64,000 bases of DNA from Pteria penguin (lineage: Eukaryota; Mollusca; Bivalvia; Pterioida; Pteriidae). The DNA lies in NCBI GenBank assembly GCA_035048485.1, contig CM068592.1:41820045-41884044 (forward strand), written 5' to 3'. Position numbers and translations under genes: made by a program. Shown here one piece after another: positions 35,516 to 48,142 of the stretch. The first letter of the stretch is position 1; each line of letters starts with the position of its first letter. The notes below the pieces were generated by a model that saw only the letters and a program-made list of their open reading frames with translations, was not told where the DNA came from and made no database searches.

Positions 35516-36399
35516 CGAATTAGATTTATTTTCCTATCGATAAGAAGATGCAGTTCAGTGGGTGACGCAGTGTTTGGATCCCGGATTTGTGCTTTACGAG
35601 TGTAAAGATAGACACTAACATGTCAAGATCCTTTGCTGCTACTCACCCTGACAGTTGCGGCTGGTCCGCTGTGATATACTTTGTACTTATATACGACACA
35701 TAGGCAGCCTAAACCATATGTTTTGATTAAGTGCAGGCACCCTTAGCTTGAATAATCTTTCTTTTTCCTTTCCTTTTCATCTGCCTCTACATCATATTTT
35801 TGTCCCCGTCCCTTCCGCTTAGAACTAAAGTTCTCGCTTACCTATTCGATATTGGAACAATCCACGTCGCGTGACGTCATGTCGTGCAAGCAGTGATGTA
35901 AAAATAAACATGGCGAATATTACTATGGAAAAAATCCCTTATAGTAAATCAAATCGGCTTTAACCTAAAGAATACCAGTGTATTTAGATTATTTGAAATA
36001 TTTTTAATTACGACTAAATGCACGGTCAATCTGTTAGGACGAATTCTTTTACCTCACCATTTCACCAAATGAATTATTTTTTTATTTTTCGGACGTACAA
36101 AACCTGTTGGCCCCGACAGTACACTAACATATTGTGTACTATCCATCAGAATTGTATGTATTGTTTAAATGATTATTACAGATTCGTGTTTAATCCCAGT
36201 GGCCTACGCTTAGATAATATAAAAACTGCATGCAAGTATGTGTGTTTAATTAAATTCCCAAAATACGAAAATTAAAATCATTTAAAAAGTATATCTTGCG
36301 CATGCCTATACACTGACGTATGTACAATGTTCGAGCCATCATGTTATATATAGTTTGAATTCCATCTCATTGTGTAGGTGTTGACCAATACCATGGAAA

Positions 36400-36570
36400 T
36401 AATATCTACTACTATCAATATCAAACCATGCAATGTAGCAGGCTAAAATCCAAACCGTACGATGTAACATACTAAAACCCAAACCGTGCAATGTAGCAGA
36501 ATAAAACCAAAACCGTGCAATGTGCAACAGGCTAATACCCATACCGTGCAATGTACAATAGACTAAAACC
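36400..36570. repeat. About 30-bp repeat, five copies
   Basis: Units with CCGTGCAATGTAGCAGGCTA then AAACCCAAA, length varying from 29 to 33 bp. Confidence 0.85.
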
Positions 36571-36613
36571 TGAAGGGAAAACTTCAATATCGCTCAGAAA
36601 TCAAATTTCTAAT

Positions 36614-38200
36614 TAACAAGAGGCCCAATTGGGCCTATATCGCTCACCTGAGTACCTAGATTACCAGTCATGCAGAAAGGAAGAAGTTATTTATCTTTGT
36701 ATTCCTATGACTAAGTCAACACAAATATTGAAAATATGTCAAATTTTATGTCAAACCAGATTAAAAAACAACAACAGTTTTTTGCACATCCATTTAGATG
36801 ATTTTGATATTAAGCATTTGCTTTGTCTCTGTAAGATGTGATTCAGGGAAACAAATTTGTCATTTTCTTTAGGTGGGGCCTTTTGTTGACTGATTCCAAG
36901 CCTGGGTCATGAACAACAATTGTTTCAAATATTGTCCAACTTAAAATGGCCTAATTTCATATGTTGAGTGTAGAGAAACATCTAAAAACTTATTTAGATG
37001 TGTAAAGAAATGAAAAAAAAAATTTTGACCACAACTGAATTTGAACCGCTACTTTCCATATTTTAATTACGAAGTGGTATATGTACCATTGTGAGACCTA
37101 TTTTTTAGACATGTTGGCACCATCTGATGACCAATTTGGATGAAATGTAAAAATTGATAGAGGACCTATAGTACATCATGTATACCATGTTTCATTAAAA
37201 TCTTTCGTGTGGTATAACAGCAGAAGTTAAAAATGTGAAGAATTGTCCCTATACACCCTCATTTGGAAGTCTTAAAAAATTCAGAGAAAATCCAAAAATT
37301 GAGATATTGACAAAATTCTTTCAAAATAACATTCCTTACCATAATTATGACCAAAATAGTCCATAGAAATCATCATTATCAATAGACCATATTCCGGTTT
37401 TGATAATTGCTGTCTTTTTGTCCAAGCTAATATATTTTGGAGTTGTTTTTCATAGTGACGTCATAATGCATGACATAGATTCATTATAACGTCACTATGA
37501 AAAACAACGTCAAAAGGTATTAGCTCGGACAAAAAGTCGTCATTTATTAAAACCGGAATATGGTCTATTAGGAAATGTGACACATTTCTGCATTGAATTA
37601 TCACCAAGTCCAAAAAGTTGTCGAAAAAAATTCTAATATTTGATTTTGGAAGGGCGACAAAATGACAAGACTTCTTCACTCATCTCTCTAGATCATTTCT
37701 ATGCAATCTGTTTGTCTCTGTATACAACCAGTATGAAAAAGAAGATTGTGAAAGGAGGGTACTTTTTCGTGACCTACATTTGACTGTGGTGGCGCCACCT
37801 TATAGAGGTCTGGACTAAAACAACAGAATTTGAAGGGGGTCATAAGTGATTTATTTCTACTAAGATTTAATAAAATCCTATAAACAGTTTTGCAGAAAAG
37901 GTTGAAAATGATCTTACACAGTCCTCCTCTGCTTTAAAGCGCTCACTGAACACCACGACGGCTGCCATGGCCGACTTGTTACATTACACTACTCAATTAC
38001 CTAATTAATCTGCACTTCATAAATATGTAAAGTAGATCACTCTACTAAAGTTTTATCCAGATCATACAACAGTATGGGAGAGAAGATGAAAAAAAATCAA
38101 AAGAACATTATAGTCGAAAAGATATTGTTAAATCCTTAAAGATTGCAGTCAACCACATAAGATAGCTAATTATATTATATACCACATGATACTCGCTACC
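36614..38200 (+). repeat. Dispersed repeat beginning AACAAGAGGCCCAATTGGGCC
   Basis: The head AACAAGAGGCCCAATTGGGC followed by ATATCGCTCACCTG is a motif I associate with abundant interspersed repeats of bivalve genomes (recollection, not checked). Degraded internal text (for example AGGTCTGGACTAAAACAACA and GGGGGTCATAAGTGATTTAT) recurs at 40220-40290, so several copies lie between 36.6 and 44.4 kb. No protein can be supported. Confidence 0.5.
37383..37567. mobile_element. TA-flanked foldback MITE, copy 1
   Basis: Arms of about 80 bp start TAGACCATATTCCGGTTTTG and include GACAAAAAG and AAAACAACG; TGACGTCA at 37456. Copy 2 is at 40034-40218 with roughly 95% identity. Confidence 0.92.
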
Positions 38201-38227
38201 TGAATGAATTATCTTATATACTATATG

Positions 38228-38520
38228 GAAAGTATTAAAAGTGCGCCGTACGGACAGATGGACGGACGGACCGGCCTGGGGAAGAGTTATCACGAAAATT
38301 TACGCCGGACGGATAGATGGGATGGACGGACCCGTTGTGAAGATTGTCAGCATAATTTACGCTGGACGGACGGACTCCTCGTGAATAGTGACTACCATAG
38401 TGTATGCTGGACGGACAGATGGACGGACACATCCCTGACGAAGAGTGATCACAATACTTTACGCCAAAATGACAGATGGACGGACAAATCCCTGACGAAG
38501 AGTGATCACATAACATGTAG
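38228..38520. repeat. About 60-bp repeat with GGACGGACAG core
   Basis: Five units alternating CGGACAGATGGACGGAC with CCTGACGAAGAGTGATCAC-like text. Short GGAC-type words are also present at 46455. Confidence 0.85.
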
Positions 38521-38869
38521 TTCATTTGAGCCATGGGTTCAGGTAAACTTCAAAAGTAAACGGCGTTTTACCCACCCCTCTCTTATTCCGTCTATTTTCC
38601 ACCTATTGCCTATATGAATTTATGGCGAAACAAGGCAACTAAAAAAAAAAACTAAGTAAAAGTTAAACATAACATGTGAACCGTTACAAAAACAAGATGT
38701 TTATCACAAACTCACCACACTATCGTGTGCCATCAAAACTTAATGTCTGATGGCAAAAGTACAGTTTGTGATTTATTCCGTTTTATCAGCCATTGCTTAA
38801 ATATTTAAAAGTAACGACATCGACTGTCGGTTTAAAAGGATTAGTCAAAAAAGTTTTCATTAATGTCAT

Positions 38870-39150
38870 AAAGCCGATGTGGTCTAGTGGATAAAATGCA
38901 CGGCTCGTGATCGAGAGGTTCCGGGTTCGACTCCCGCCCTGGGTGCACCGGTGTTCTGTCCTTCGGATGAGACAGTGAAAACCGAGGTCCCGTGTCACGG
39001 TAGGCGTGGCACGTAAAAGATCCCTCATTGCTTAGGGTAGGTCCGTTGCAAAGGTCTAAATTTCTCTGCAATGCATCAGGCAGATGCCGTCACCATATAT
39101 GTGAAATAATTGTGGAGTGACGTAAAACAATATTCAATCAATCAATCAAT
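38870..39150 (+). mobile_element. tRNA-derived SINE, copy 3
   Basis: Head with TGTGGTCTAGTGG (A box) and GGGTTCGACTCCC (B box), body GGATGAGACAGTGAAAACCG, tail (ATCA)n. Target duplications CATTAATGTCAT (38858-38869) and CATTAAGGTCAT (39151-39162) differ at one base. Confidence 0.93.
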
Positions 39151-39455
39151 CATTAAGGTCATATCATACTTATTTAGTTTTAGGATAGATTTGCTTCAAA
39201 ACTGAACCAGTTTCTTCTTGTGGTCCAACATAAAGACTCATAGTGACGTATGACGTGGTTACCAAATGAAAGTTTGGAGTTTTTTCAACGTCTTTGATTG
39301 ACTGATTCAAACATTGCCATGTATAGGCAAAAATAAACATTACTCAATATCTTCTTTTATGGTGGACATTTTCTGTTCATATTTGAAATAAAATTTATTG
39401 GATACATAATCCCTTGAATGAAGCAAAGAAATTTAAATCTTTCCGGTCAAAAGAA

Positions 39456-39459
39456 ATAA

Positions 39460-39490
<31 letters not shown>

Positions 39491-39498
39491 ACACACCG
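39456..39498. repeat. Poly-C and (AC)n tract
   Basis: About 17 C followed by about 11 AC dinucleotides. Confidence 0.95.
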
Positions 39499-40033
39499 GA
39501 ATTTGCAATATTCCTGGCAAACCTGGAGCTTTATTCCTGACTAAATTACCGTTCTTGTCATTAACTGCATTTCGAATTCATAAAAGGAAAATGTTTTGTA
39601 GGTTAGAAAAGCTTTCAGAATCGGAAAGCAGCATTGATTCCGATTTGAAAAATTCGTTGGGTGTAATATGCTCTGCCATAGAATATAGTAACGTAGATAT
39701 AAACACTGGTGTATTTGAAATTATGTTTAATATGTTGTAAATATGTTCCTTTTCTTACATTATTTTGTTGTTATCAATAACGCACTCTGACCCGGGGTAC
39801 GTTGAAATTGTACATAAGGGTTATATGATTTAATAAAATCAAAGGACCGAAAGTCCTGTGTGTTGGCTAGTGTGAAAGGAGTTACTAAATATGAACTCTG
39901 CAACCTATCAAATGTCTACATACATACCAATTACAATTAAATATTTGTAAGATAATGAGACAAGTCAAGAAAACTATTGATTTCTCAGAAATGATCAAAG
40001 TCCAAGGTACATAATTCTGTCCACATGAGTTAA

Positions 40034-40218
40034 TAGACCATATTCCGGTTTTGATAATTGCTGTCTTTTTGTCCGAGCTAATACATTTTGGCGTTGTTTT
40101 TCATAGTGACGTCATAACGCATGACATAGATTCATTATAACGTCACTATAAAAAACAACGCCAAAAGGTATTAGCTCGGACAAAAAGTCGTCTTTTATCA
40201 AAACCGGAAAATGGTCTA
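40034..40218. mobile_element. TA-flanked foldback MITE, copy 2
   Basis: Same family as 37383-37567: inverted arms start TAGACCATATTCCGG and TGACGTCA lies at 40107. Confidence 0.92.
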
Positions 40219-40344
40219 TTGGCACCACCTATTGAGAGATCTAGACAAAAAAATAAATTTAATAGGGGGTCATAAGTATTTCATTTCTTCTAAGCTTCAT
40301 CGAATTCCTTCACACAGTTCATAAGAATAAAGATGAAAGTGTGA

Positions 40345-40440
40345 ATACCACCCCCCCCCCCCTTTTTTTAAATAAAAAATATCTTCTCCCCCCCCCCTTT
40401 TTTTTTGAATAAAAAATATCTTAAGATTGAGCTGTTGAAA
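40345..40440. repeat. Duplicated poly-C/poly-T tract
   Basis: Two copies of a block with C run, T run and AATAAAAAATATCTT. Confidence 0.85.
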
Positions 40441-40714
40441 AAAAATATTTCATTGTAAGTTCTTATCATACATAACAAATATCATGATAACAAAAAAAGA
40501 GACAAGTTTGTCACACAAGGGTACCATCTGTTACCTACTTTTGCTCCTGCTGTCGATGGATCTGGTTAAAAAAATCACTTGTATGGGACTATGAGTACTT
40601 CATGCTTACCAAGTTGCATCAAATTCCCTTTAGTGGTTCTCGAGAAGTTGTCAACATGCTATGATAACAGCTCACTGAGCCTAAGGTTCAGTTGAGGTAA
40701 AAACTAGGTAAACG

Positions 40715-41698
40715 GTGTATGGTCAAAACGGCCCAAATCCACTACTAAAACAGCCAAACTTTTTTCACTTTATATATGATAGATAAAACAGCCTGACTTT
40801 TTATTTCGCTATTTACGGTAATTGCAGCAATTTTCAGAAAGCTATAAAAACATTATTGATATATATGCCTTTGACGGGTTTAATTCTAAAGTTAATCGTA
40901 TTAGAGAAATTGATTGATTTTTGTTTAACGTCACACCACCAATATTTCACTATATGGTGGCGGCACCTGTCTGATGCGGGGCATACAAATTTTGACCTTT
41001 GCAACTGACCCACCCGAAGCAGTGAGGTATCTTTAACATGCCATGCATACCACGACCCGGGGCCTTGGTTTTTACTGTCTCATCCGAAAGATAGGACACC
41101 GGCATGACCAGAGCGGGAATCGAACCCCGGCCTCTCGATCAGGAGTCCAGCGCGATACCACTAGGCCATGCCAGCTTATTTATTAGAGAAAAGTCATACA
41201 ATAACAAATATGTGCACAGTACAAAGTACAAGCCCCTTTATTTTGTAGAGACTATTATGATATATAAGAAGAAAAAGTAATTAGAAACAGGGAAGCGTTT
41301 ATGCCAGTATTAATTTTTTTTTACTCTAAAGGCAGTTCAACAAGTTTAACTGATTTCAAAAATACTTCTATCTATAAGGACAGTGATATCTTAGATAATC
41401 GTAGATATTTTTTCAATTATTTCGATTTCTTCGTATGAAATTTCAAATTTTCGGCTCTTCCTTGAGGTGGCCTCCACGTGGCAAGAACTGGAAACACCAT
41501 TTTCTTAGTAGTTAACAACCTCAGTTCAAAATTCCATATTCATTTAATAAGTGATTTCCAAAATTTCAACAAATAAATCCGTTTAAAAAAGAAATTTAAA
41601 GTTGGGCCATTTTGGTAAAAAAAAAAAGTTGGGCCATTTTGGTGTGGGCGGTTTTGTTTTTTGGCTGTTTTGGTGTGGGCCAGTTTGTTTTTTGGGTA
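40715..41698. mobile_element. Putative long-TIR element with AAAACGGCC-type ends, split by a SINE
   Basis: The left end carries GTCAAAACGGCCCAAATCC and AAAACAGCC, the right end the inverse words ACCAAAACAGCC and AACTGGCCCACACC. GGTAAAC flanks both sides (possible 7-bp target duplication). The interior holds SINE copy 4. The end design of repeated AAAACNGCC words resembles the element at 42059-43362, so both may belong to one superfamily. Confidence 0.5.
40910..41180 (-). mobile_element. tRNA-derived SINE, copy 4
   Basis: Minus orientation; perfect target duplications TATTAGAGAAA at 40899-40909 and 41181-41191. B box GGTTCGATTCCC, body and tail as in the other copies. Confidence 0.93.
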
Positions 41699-42058
41699 AA
41701 CCAGCAAGAAGCTTTCACTTGTTCTGATATTCACTGATCTGTTCTCACATGTCAACTTTCAGTTCAATGTCTGAAGAAATAGCAGAAAGAAGTCTGGGAA
41801 ACTAGAATTTCTACGGAATTTTCTTTCCAAGTCCAAGAGCTGTAACTCGGCAAATAATGAGATATCACTATGAAACTGAAATTTGCTATGTGACCTATTG
41901 ATATGTACTTGCATACAAAATTGATATCTGCATAAGCAGCAGAAAGAGTCTGGAAATCTAAAAATTCTTAAGTGAAGGAACTGCAACAATAAGGCTAATC
42001 ACTAAAAGCTTCCCTTGCTCCGCAACTTATTGATCTGTACTCACATGCCAACTGTCGG

Positions 42059-43362
42059 TGAACTGAAACACCGAAACGGCACCCTAAACACAGAAACGGC
42101 AGGGTAAACACCAAAACGGCACTTACTATTAATCAAAGAAACAAAAGACAACTTTTTTATGATAGATATATATATTATACATACAATGACCAAGTTATAT
42201 TATGATTTGATGCATATTGACATGGGCGTACCTAATTGAAGACCTACGGGTAATTGAAGATCTACGGAAGACCTATGGAAGACCTACGTTTATCTAGAAC
42301 TTGTTATCAAAAAACAATTTCATGAACATATTTATCATGCTATAAAGGCGTATATTTCACAAAAAATTATATGACTGTTTTTTTATGGCATGTTATTAAT
42401 CAAATAATGTGTAAGTCTTCTGTGAATCGAAATGGCCACCAGTACACAGTAGTCAGAACATATCTGATCTTATTCCTTTATATATATTGATGTATAATTA
42501 AGCAAAAGTATCCGCTCCTCTACGACATCACAATTAATAAATAGCAATGATGCATTTTTAATTACCCCATAAAATAGTAATGGCGGCCACTTCAATGGAA
42601 AGAAGACCTACACAATGTTTTGGTCAAAAATGCAGTATAAATTATATATTATAGAACTAAATATCTATATTGTCTTTTTCAATAATAAGAAACACATTTC
42701 TAATAACAGTTTTTAATAATAATGTCTAGATAAATGTAGGTCTTCCATAGGTCTTCAATTACCCGTAGGTCTTCAATTAGGTACGCTGATTGACATAGTT
42801 ATTGCACTTTCTTTTCCATGCTATTTCAAGTTGTGAAAATGGCTGTCTTCATGTCATGAAGAGGTTTATAGCCAGTATATATTCATTATTCTTATTATCG
42901 CAATTTGTAGCATTTATAGTAGTATTAATATTAAAGAAATGAAATTTTATAAATTTGCAATATCAAAACTTTGAAGATTTGGATAATAGCGCGACTTTGA
43001 TTAATATGACAAGTTTTTGTTTACAAGATAATTGGCGAAAGTTCCCATGCCAATCATTTATTATGCACAGTTACTTATAATTGCTCGGCAATTGCACCTT
43101 TCATGTATGCATTGAAATGTTAATTGCTTTTAAATTAATTGAAACTATTATATTAATTGGATATCAATCAGAGGAAATTCGAAATACAAAACTTCTTATT
43201 TCTAAGTCAAAATTTAAAAAGAAATCAGCATTTCCAATGTGGTTTAGCCTATATATTATGGAAATGGGCAAATTTGTCATTATAAAGAGTATATAAGTAC
43301 CGTTTCGGTGTTTACCCTGCCGTTTCTGTGTTTAGGTGCCTTTTCAGTGTTTCGTTTCACCC
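42059..43362. mobile_element. Long-TIR element of 1.3 kb with 12-bp target duplication
   Basis: Inverted ends of about 65 bp made of repeated words (AAACACCGAAACGGC, AAACACAGAAACGGCAGGGT). GCCAACTGTCGG is present on both sides (42047-42058, 43363-43374). A paralogous stretch at 41745-41775 shows the uninterrupted sequence, which supports insertion. The interior is AT-rich without a transposase and contains a second nested inverted-repeat element. Long ends and a 9-12 bp duplication are closest to Mutator-like elements; that is inference. Confidence 0.78.
42226..42786. mobile_element. Nested inverted-repeat element (561 bp)
   Basis: Ends GCGTACCTAATTGAAGACCT and the inverse, continuing as repeated GAAGACCTACGG words for about 58 bp. 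Flanks ATTGACATGG and ATTGACATAG suggest a target duplication of about 9-10 bp. It lies wholly inside the 42059-43362 element. Confidence 0.78.
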
Positions 43363-44478
43363 GCCAACTGTCGGACCAATATCTGATGAAACGGCCTAGA
43401 AAGTCTGGAAAACGACATTTCTAAGCAATTTTCTAAGTCAAGAATCGCTGCTTGGCAAAAATATGCTTTGTATTTTATTCAGATGTATGTACAATTATCA
43501 GGACCAAAACTATCTAATTTTTGGAAATTCAGATATCATTCATTCTCAAAACGCACCCAAGCAATAATAAGTAAGGTATATAATAGATGAGAATTTTCGT
43601 AACAGGATCGAACGAGAAGTTCAGTAGTTGTCTGACAATGGTATATATTCATACGCGATTTCTCAAAACAAATGAAAAATATTTCGAAATTTACAATGCA
43701 ATTATGAGGAATAACCCCAAATTCTATAAAGAGACATATTTGCATTTTTCACAGGCCGTTTTGCTTCGATAAATCAATTTGGATAAATGTGTTCCACTGA
43801 CGAACAACAGAGAATTATTTCTCAAGGCGTATTGTTGTTGATTTAATGAGTAGCTGTTCGCCTGCAACTTCCACACGCTGCACGACAGCATAGTATGTTG
43901 GCTTTTCTAGCCAACACACACACAAAAAAAAAAAAAGAATCTGCATTTGATAAGAGAAACTCTTTAGTACAGAGATATAAAAGTTTTGCGAACTGGGTAT
44001 GTCCTTAAAGTCCTTCATAAGTCATGACATGATCAGAGGATTCCCAAAATGTCCTATCAGAATTGCTACACTTTAAGGAGAATAGCCAGTTTGAAGTTGG
44101 CAGCCATGTTGAATTCCATAGCACAGTACAATAAACCATTCCTTAGATATCATGAGTAGATCACTCTTCTAAAATTCATCAAAATCAGGACAATTACATA
44201 TACTCATACGACAAAAGTGATCACAATTCCTTCTTTCTGAGCCCTAAGGATGTGGACAACTTGCATGGATCTGGAAAGGGGGTGTTCCTGAACCTCACCC
44301 TCCAATGGAATTTACAGAACATATACCATGATTTAAAAAAAAGTTGAGATGCGCTCACTTTAAGAGGGTTGAGGTAGGGTGATCAAACGTTTGAACCGCG
44401 CATGGACAAGTTCCCCCTGAATACAGGGTATATATTAGCTCACATGGTCTCGACGTATAGAACTAATTAATAACTCAA

Positions 44479-44643
44479 TACACCGATCCACTTTCGTCGA
44501 ATGTTAAGCATTTTAGCGCAAAATACGACTATGATGACGTCACGCAAGGTTGGACAAGTCGGACATTTGACTATGATGTCATAAGTATAACAATGAAAAG
44601 TCCGCCAAACATCGCTTTCTATGCTGAAAAGTGGATCGGTGTA
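44479..44643. mobile_element. Small MITE with TACACCGATCC ends
   Basis: Inverted ends TACACCGATCCACTTT over 165 bp, TA-type border, TGACGTCA at 44535. Related to the fragment at 28200-28320. Confidence 0.8.
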
Positions 44644-44654
44644 TTACTCCTTTC

Positions 44655-45466
44655 TCTTTATAATCCCATCGTCTTTCTTACATATTGTATATACTACAGG
44701 TGATTATATCGCCTGGGGTTCGCCTCTTTCATGTGTATAGGGTTAATAAAAAGTCTCTTTATAATCCCATCGTCTTTCTTACATATTGTATATACTACAG
44801 GTGATTATATCGCCTCTTTCCTGTGTATAGGGTTAATAAAAAGTCTCTTTCTATTCTTAATCGCAAAATCCTTTGCTATCTGCATTGCTTTTGAAACAAG
44901 ACGCCATTTTCATTCCCCTAAATGGGCAAATAAAACAAGCGATCTGATTGGACCACAGGCGAGTATATAGATGTATGATAATAATGGCGTCCTGTTTGAA
45001 AAGCAATGCAGCTAGCAAAGGATTTTGCGATTGAGAATAGTTAGGGACTTTCTTTGTCGAATCGAGGTAAGGTGTTCAATTTGAAAATGCTTTAAGAATA
45101 ATTGTAGGTAGCCTTCTCGCCCGTTGCATTTGAAAATTGACTGCTATACACCGGAATACGCGGACCCCTTTCCGGGCCCAGACTACTTTCGAGTAACCTT
45201 AAATCTTGGTCACCCTGACCTTTGATGCTGGATATCTCAGGAAGTACTAGGAATTTTTTTTATTTAATTTGCTAGTCATGTAGATAAATATTATACAAAT
45301 AGAAGAGCAAAGAGAAGGAAGAGATAAGTATTTGCTTTATTTATATTATCACGCTGAAACTTTCCAGTCGGGTTTTGGCGAGCAGAGAAGTTATTGGCCT
45401 TAACCCTATACACAGGAAAGAGGCGAACCCAGGCGATGTAATCGCCTGTGGTATATACTACATATA
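44655..45466. mobile_element. Composite inverted-repeat element with duplicated left end
   Basis: GTATATACTACAGGTGATTA to TGTGTATAGGGTTAA occurs twice in direct order (44690-44758, 44786-44846) and once inverted at 45395-45466. The foldback MITE 44852-45042 lies inside. Confidence 0.7.
44852..45042. mobile_element. Foldback MITE with about 58-bp arms
   Basis: ATTCTTAATCGCAAAATCCT TTGC and GCATTGCTTTTGAAAC recur inverted at 44985-45042; the centre is about 75 bp. Confidence 0.88.
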
Positions 45467-46140
45467 TATCGGAAACATGTGTTTTACTATATTACACGTA
45501 CTATCATATCCTTCTACATCAATAATACTTCGAAAATATCTCAATTATGATCTGTGCATTATCATGTTATTGTATACATACACGTACTTTTACTTTGACT
45601 AAGAGTTAATGAATCTAGAGCTGAATCTGTATCATCAAAGAAGGCCCTGATGAAAGTTTGATGATCTGTGTACACGTAACCAACGTTAACACAACAACAA
45701 AATGGGAGACTGCTTTGTACAAGTGCTTTTAATAATCTCACTTTTCCATAACAACTAATAAATAAACGTTTTATATCTATTGTTGAAATAAGTATAATGT
45801 ACTGTAATGGGCAAATCAATATACATGTATTGTACTTTAACTGTTGTACTCTTCTATCAAGGGTGATAGCACCCACATGCATGTAACACTGAGCTGTAAT
45901 TCCTACACCATTGAGTTCAGAAATCCTCTACCATTCACAACGGGAAGCTTACATTCAGAGACTCTGCAAAAGCTATGACCGCCATTCAATGAAAGACTAT
46001 CTCTTTGTACCTTTAAATTCAATTTTCGTATTTAGTGATATACATAAATTCAACATCAAAGGAATTTATCTACCGCATTATATTCTCCGAATTCAAAGTG
46101 TAGGATAGATCAAACATTAATCAACATTATATTTTTACTT

Positions 46141-46545
46141 AATAACAAGAAAATTCAGAGAATTGTGGTCCCCCGCTTTCGGGGTTCTATCAGTAAGGAT
46201 GCAGTGATCTGTGACATAATGTCATGGTTGTTCATGTCTACATGTATCTGTAGCGTCATTTGGGACACACATGCCAAATATGAAGGCCCCACGTCTTACG
46301 GTTAAAAGTTACATTGAAGTAGGTCAAAGGTCACGGTCAAGGCCACATGATAAAAAAATTTGGTACCAACAGAAAGGTATTGCAATTAGAGACACGCATG
46401 CCAAGATATGAAGGCCCTACGTCTTATGGTTAAAAGTTATGACCAAGGTTAAAGTTATTGTGACAGACAGACAGACGGGCGGACAGACGAATGAGATTTA
46501 ATGTCCCCACGCTTTCGCGAAAAGCGAAGTACTTAAGAAAAAAAT
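46141..46545 (+). repeat. Dispersed repeat with GACAGACAGACGG tail
   Basis: Starts GTGGTCCCCCGCTTTCGGGG and ends CCCCACGCTTTCGCGAAAAGCG, with internal AAGGTCACGGTCAAGGCCAC and two ATGAAGGCCC-ACGTCTTA blocks. Resembles abundant bivalve interspersed repeats; family not identified. Confidence 0.55.
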
Positions 46546-46917
46546 AAATAAAAAACAATAATGATTTTTCTGTAGGATGGAGCCCTTTGGGGGATAATAG
46601 CAGATGTTTGTGGATTGACGGGAATGAGATCACGATTATAGTCATCATGACACTCAGAAGAAAATACGAATAAAATGTTTTCGGCCGGGGTTAAAACATA
46701 ACATTCAGCCCGATAAATGGTAAGAGTATGAAAGAAAGACTGTTGTTTGACCCACAAGATGACTGGCAACGGGAGGTAGCTTCAGCGCATTCTGGCCTAG
46801 TAAAATCTTTCTATTTGTTTTGTGTCACATTTTAAAGATTTGACTGAAAATCGGTGTCGGAATACTAGGACACTTGTATTGCTCAAACTTAGAATAGACA
46901 AACATTTCCCACGAAAC

Positions 46918-48142
46918 GCTTTGCTTTACGTTTCAGTAGCTTGTTTTCTCTTTCTTTGCTTTACGTTTCAGTATCTTGTTTTCTCTTTCTTTGCTTTACG
47001 TTTCAGTAGCTTGTTTTATCTTTCTTTGCTTTACGTTTCAATATCTTGTTTTCTTTTTCTTTGCGTTACGTTTCAGTAGCTTGTTTTCTCTTTCTTTGCG
47101 TTATGTTTCAGTAACTTGTTTTCTCTTTCTTTGCGTTACGTTTCAGTAGCTTGTTTTCTCTTTCTTTGCTTTACGTTTCAGTAGCTTGTTTTCTCTTTCT
47201 TTACTTTACGTTTCAATATCTTGTTTTCTCTTTCTTTGCGTTACGTTTCAGTGGCTTGTTTTCTCTCTCTTTACGTTACGTTTCAGTAGCTTGTTTTGTC
47301 TTCCTTTGCTTTACGTTTCAGTAGCTTGTTTTTCTCCTTTTTTTTTGCGTTACGTTTCAGTAGCTTGTTTTCTCTTTCTTTGCGTTACGTGTCAGTAGCT
47401 TGTTTTCTCTTCCTCTGCTTTACATTTCAGTAGCTTGTTTTCTCTTCCTCTGCTTTATGTTTCAGTAGCTTGTTTTCTCTTTCTTTGCGTTACGTTTCAG
47501 TAGCTTGTTTTCTCTTTCTTTGCGTTACGTTTCAGTAGCTTGTTTTCTCTTTCTTTGCGTTATGTTTCAGTAGCTTGTTTTCTCTTCCTCTGCTTTATGT
47601 TTCAGTAGCTTGTTTTCTCTTTCTTTGCTTTACGTTTCAGTAGCTTGTTTTCTCTTTCTTTGCGTTATGTTTCAGTAGCTTGTTTTCTCTTTCTCTGCTT
47701 TACATTTCAGTAGCTTGTTTTCTCTTCCTCTGCTTTATGTTTCAGTAGCTTGTTTTCTCTTTCTTTGCGTTATGTTTAAGTAGCTTGTTTTCTCTTTCTT
47801 TGCGTTACGTTTCAGTAGCTTGTTTTCTCTTTCTTTGCGTTATGTTTCAGTAGCTTGTTTTCTCTTTCTTTGCGTTATGTTTAAGTAGCTTGTTTTCTCT
47901 TTCTTTGCTTTACGTTTCAGTAGCTTGTTTTCTCTTTCTTTGCGTTATGTTTCAGTAGCTTGTTTTCTCTTTCTCTGCTTTACATTTCAGTAGCTTGTTT
48001 TCTCTTCCTCTGCTTTATGTTTCAGTAGCTTGTTTTCTCTTTCTTTGCGTTACGTTTCAGTAGCTTGTTTTCTCTTTCTTTGCGTTATGTTTAAGTAGCT
48101 TGTTTTCTCTTTCTTTGCGTTACGTTTCAGTAGCTTGTTTTC
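46918..48142. repeat. 35-bp pyrimidine-rich satellite, about 35 copies
   Basis: Unit TTTCAGTAGCTTGTTTTCTC plus TTTCTTTGCGTTACG; block duplications of several units are visible between 47400 and 48120. Each plus-strand unit resembles a 3' splice site (pyrimidine tract then TTTCAG|TAG), but the gene runs on the other strand. Confidence 0.96.

Noticed and set aside
38881..38955. Possible tRNA genes (A and B boxes)
   Set aside because: Boxes belong to the tRNA-derived heads of SINEs; each is followed by the SINE body and tail and flanked by target duplications.
38786..39071. Short frames with SRTRNLSITSRA and similar at 63121-63358 and 5090-5341
   Set aside because: Translations of SINE copies; the recurring peptide is a repeat artefact.
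39414..39740. 108-codon plus-strand frame with KLSESESSIDSDLKN
   Set aside because: It runs through a poly-C/(AC)n tract and has no homology or splice signals that I can point to.
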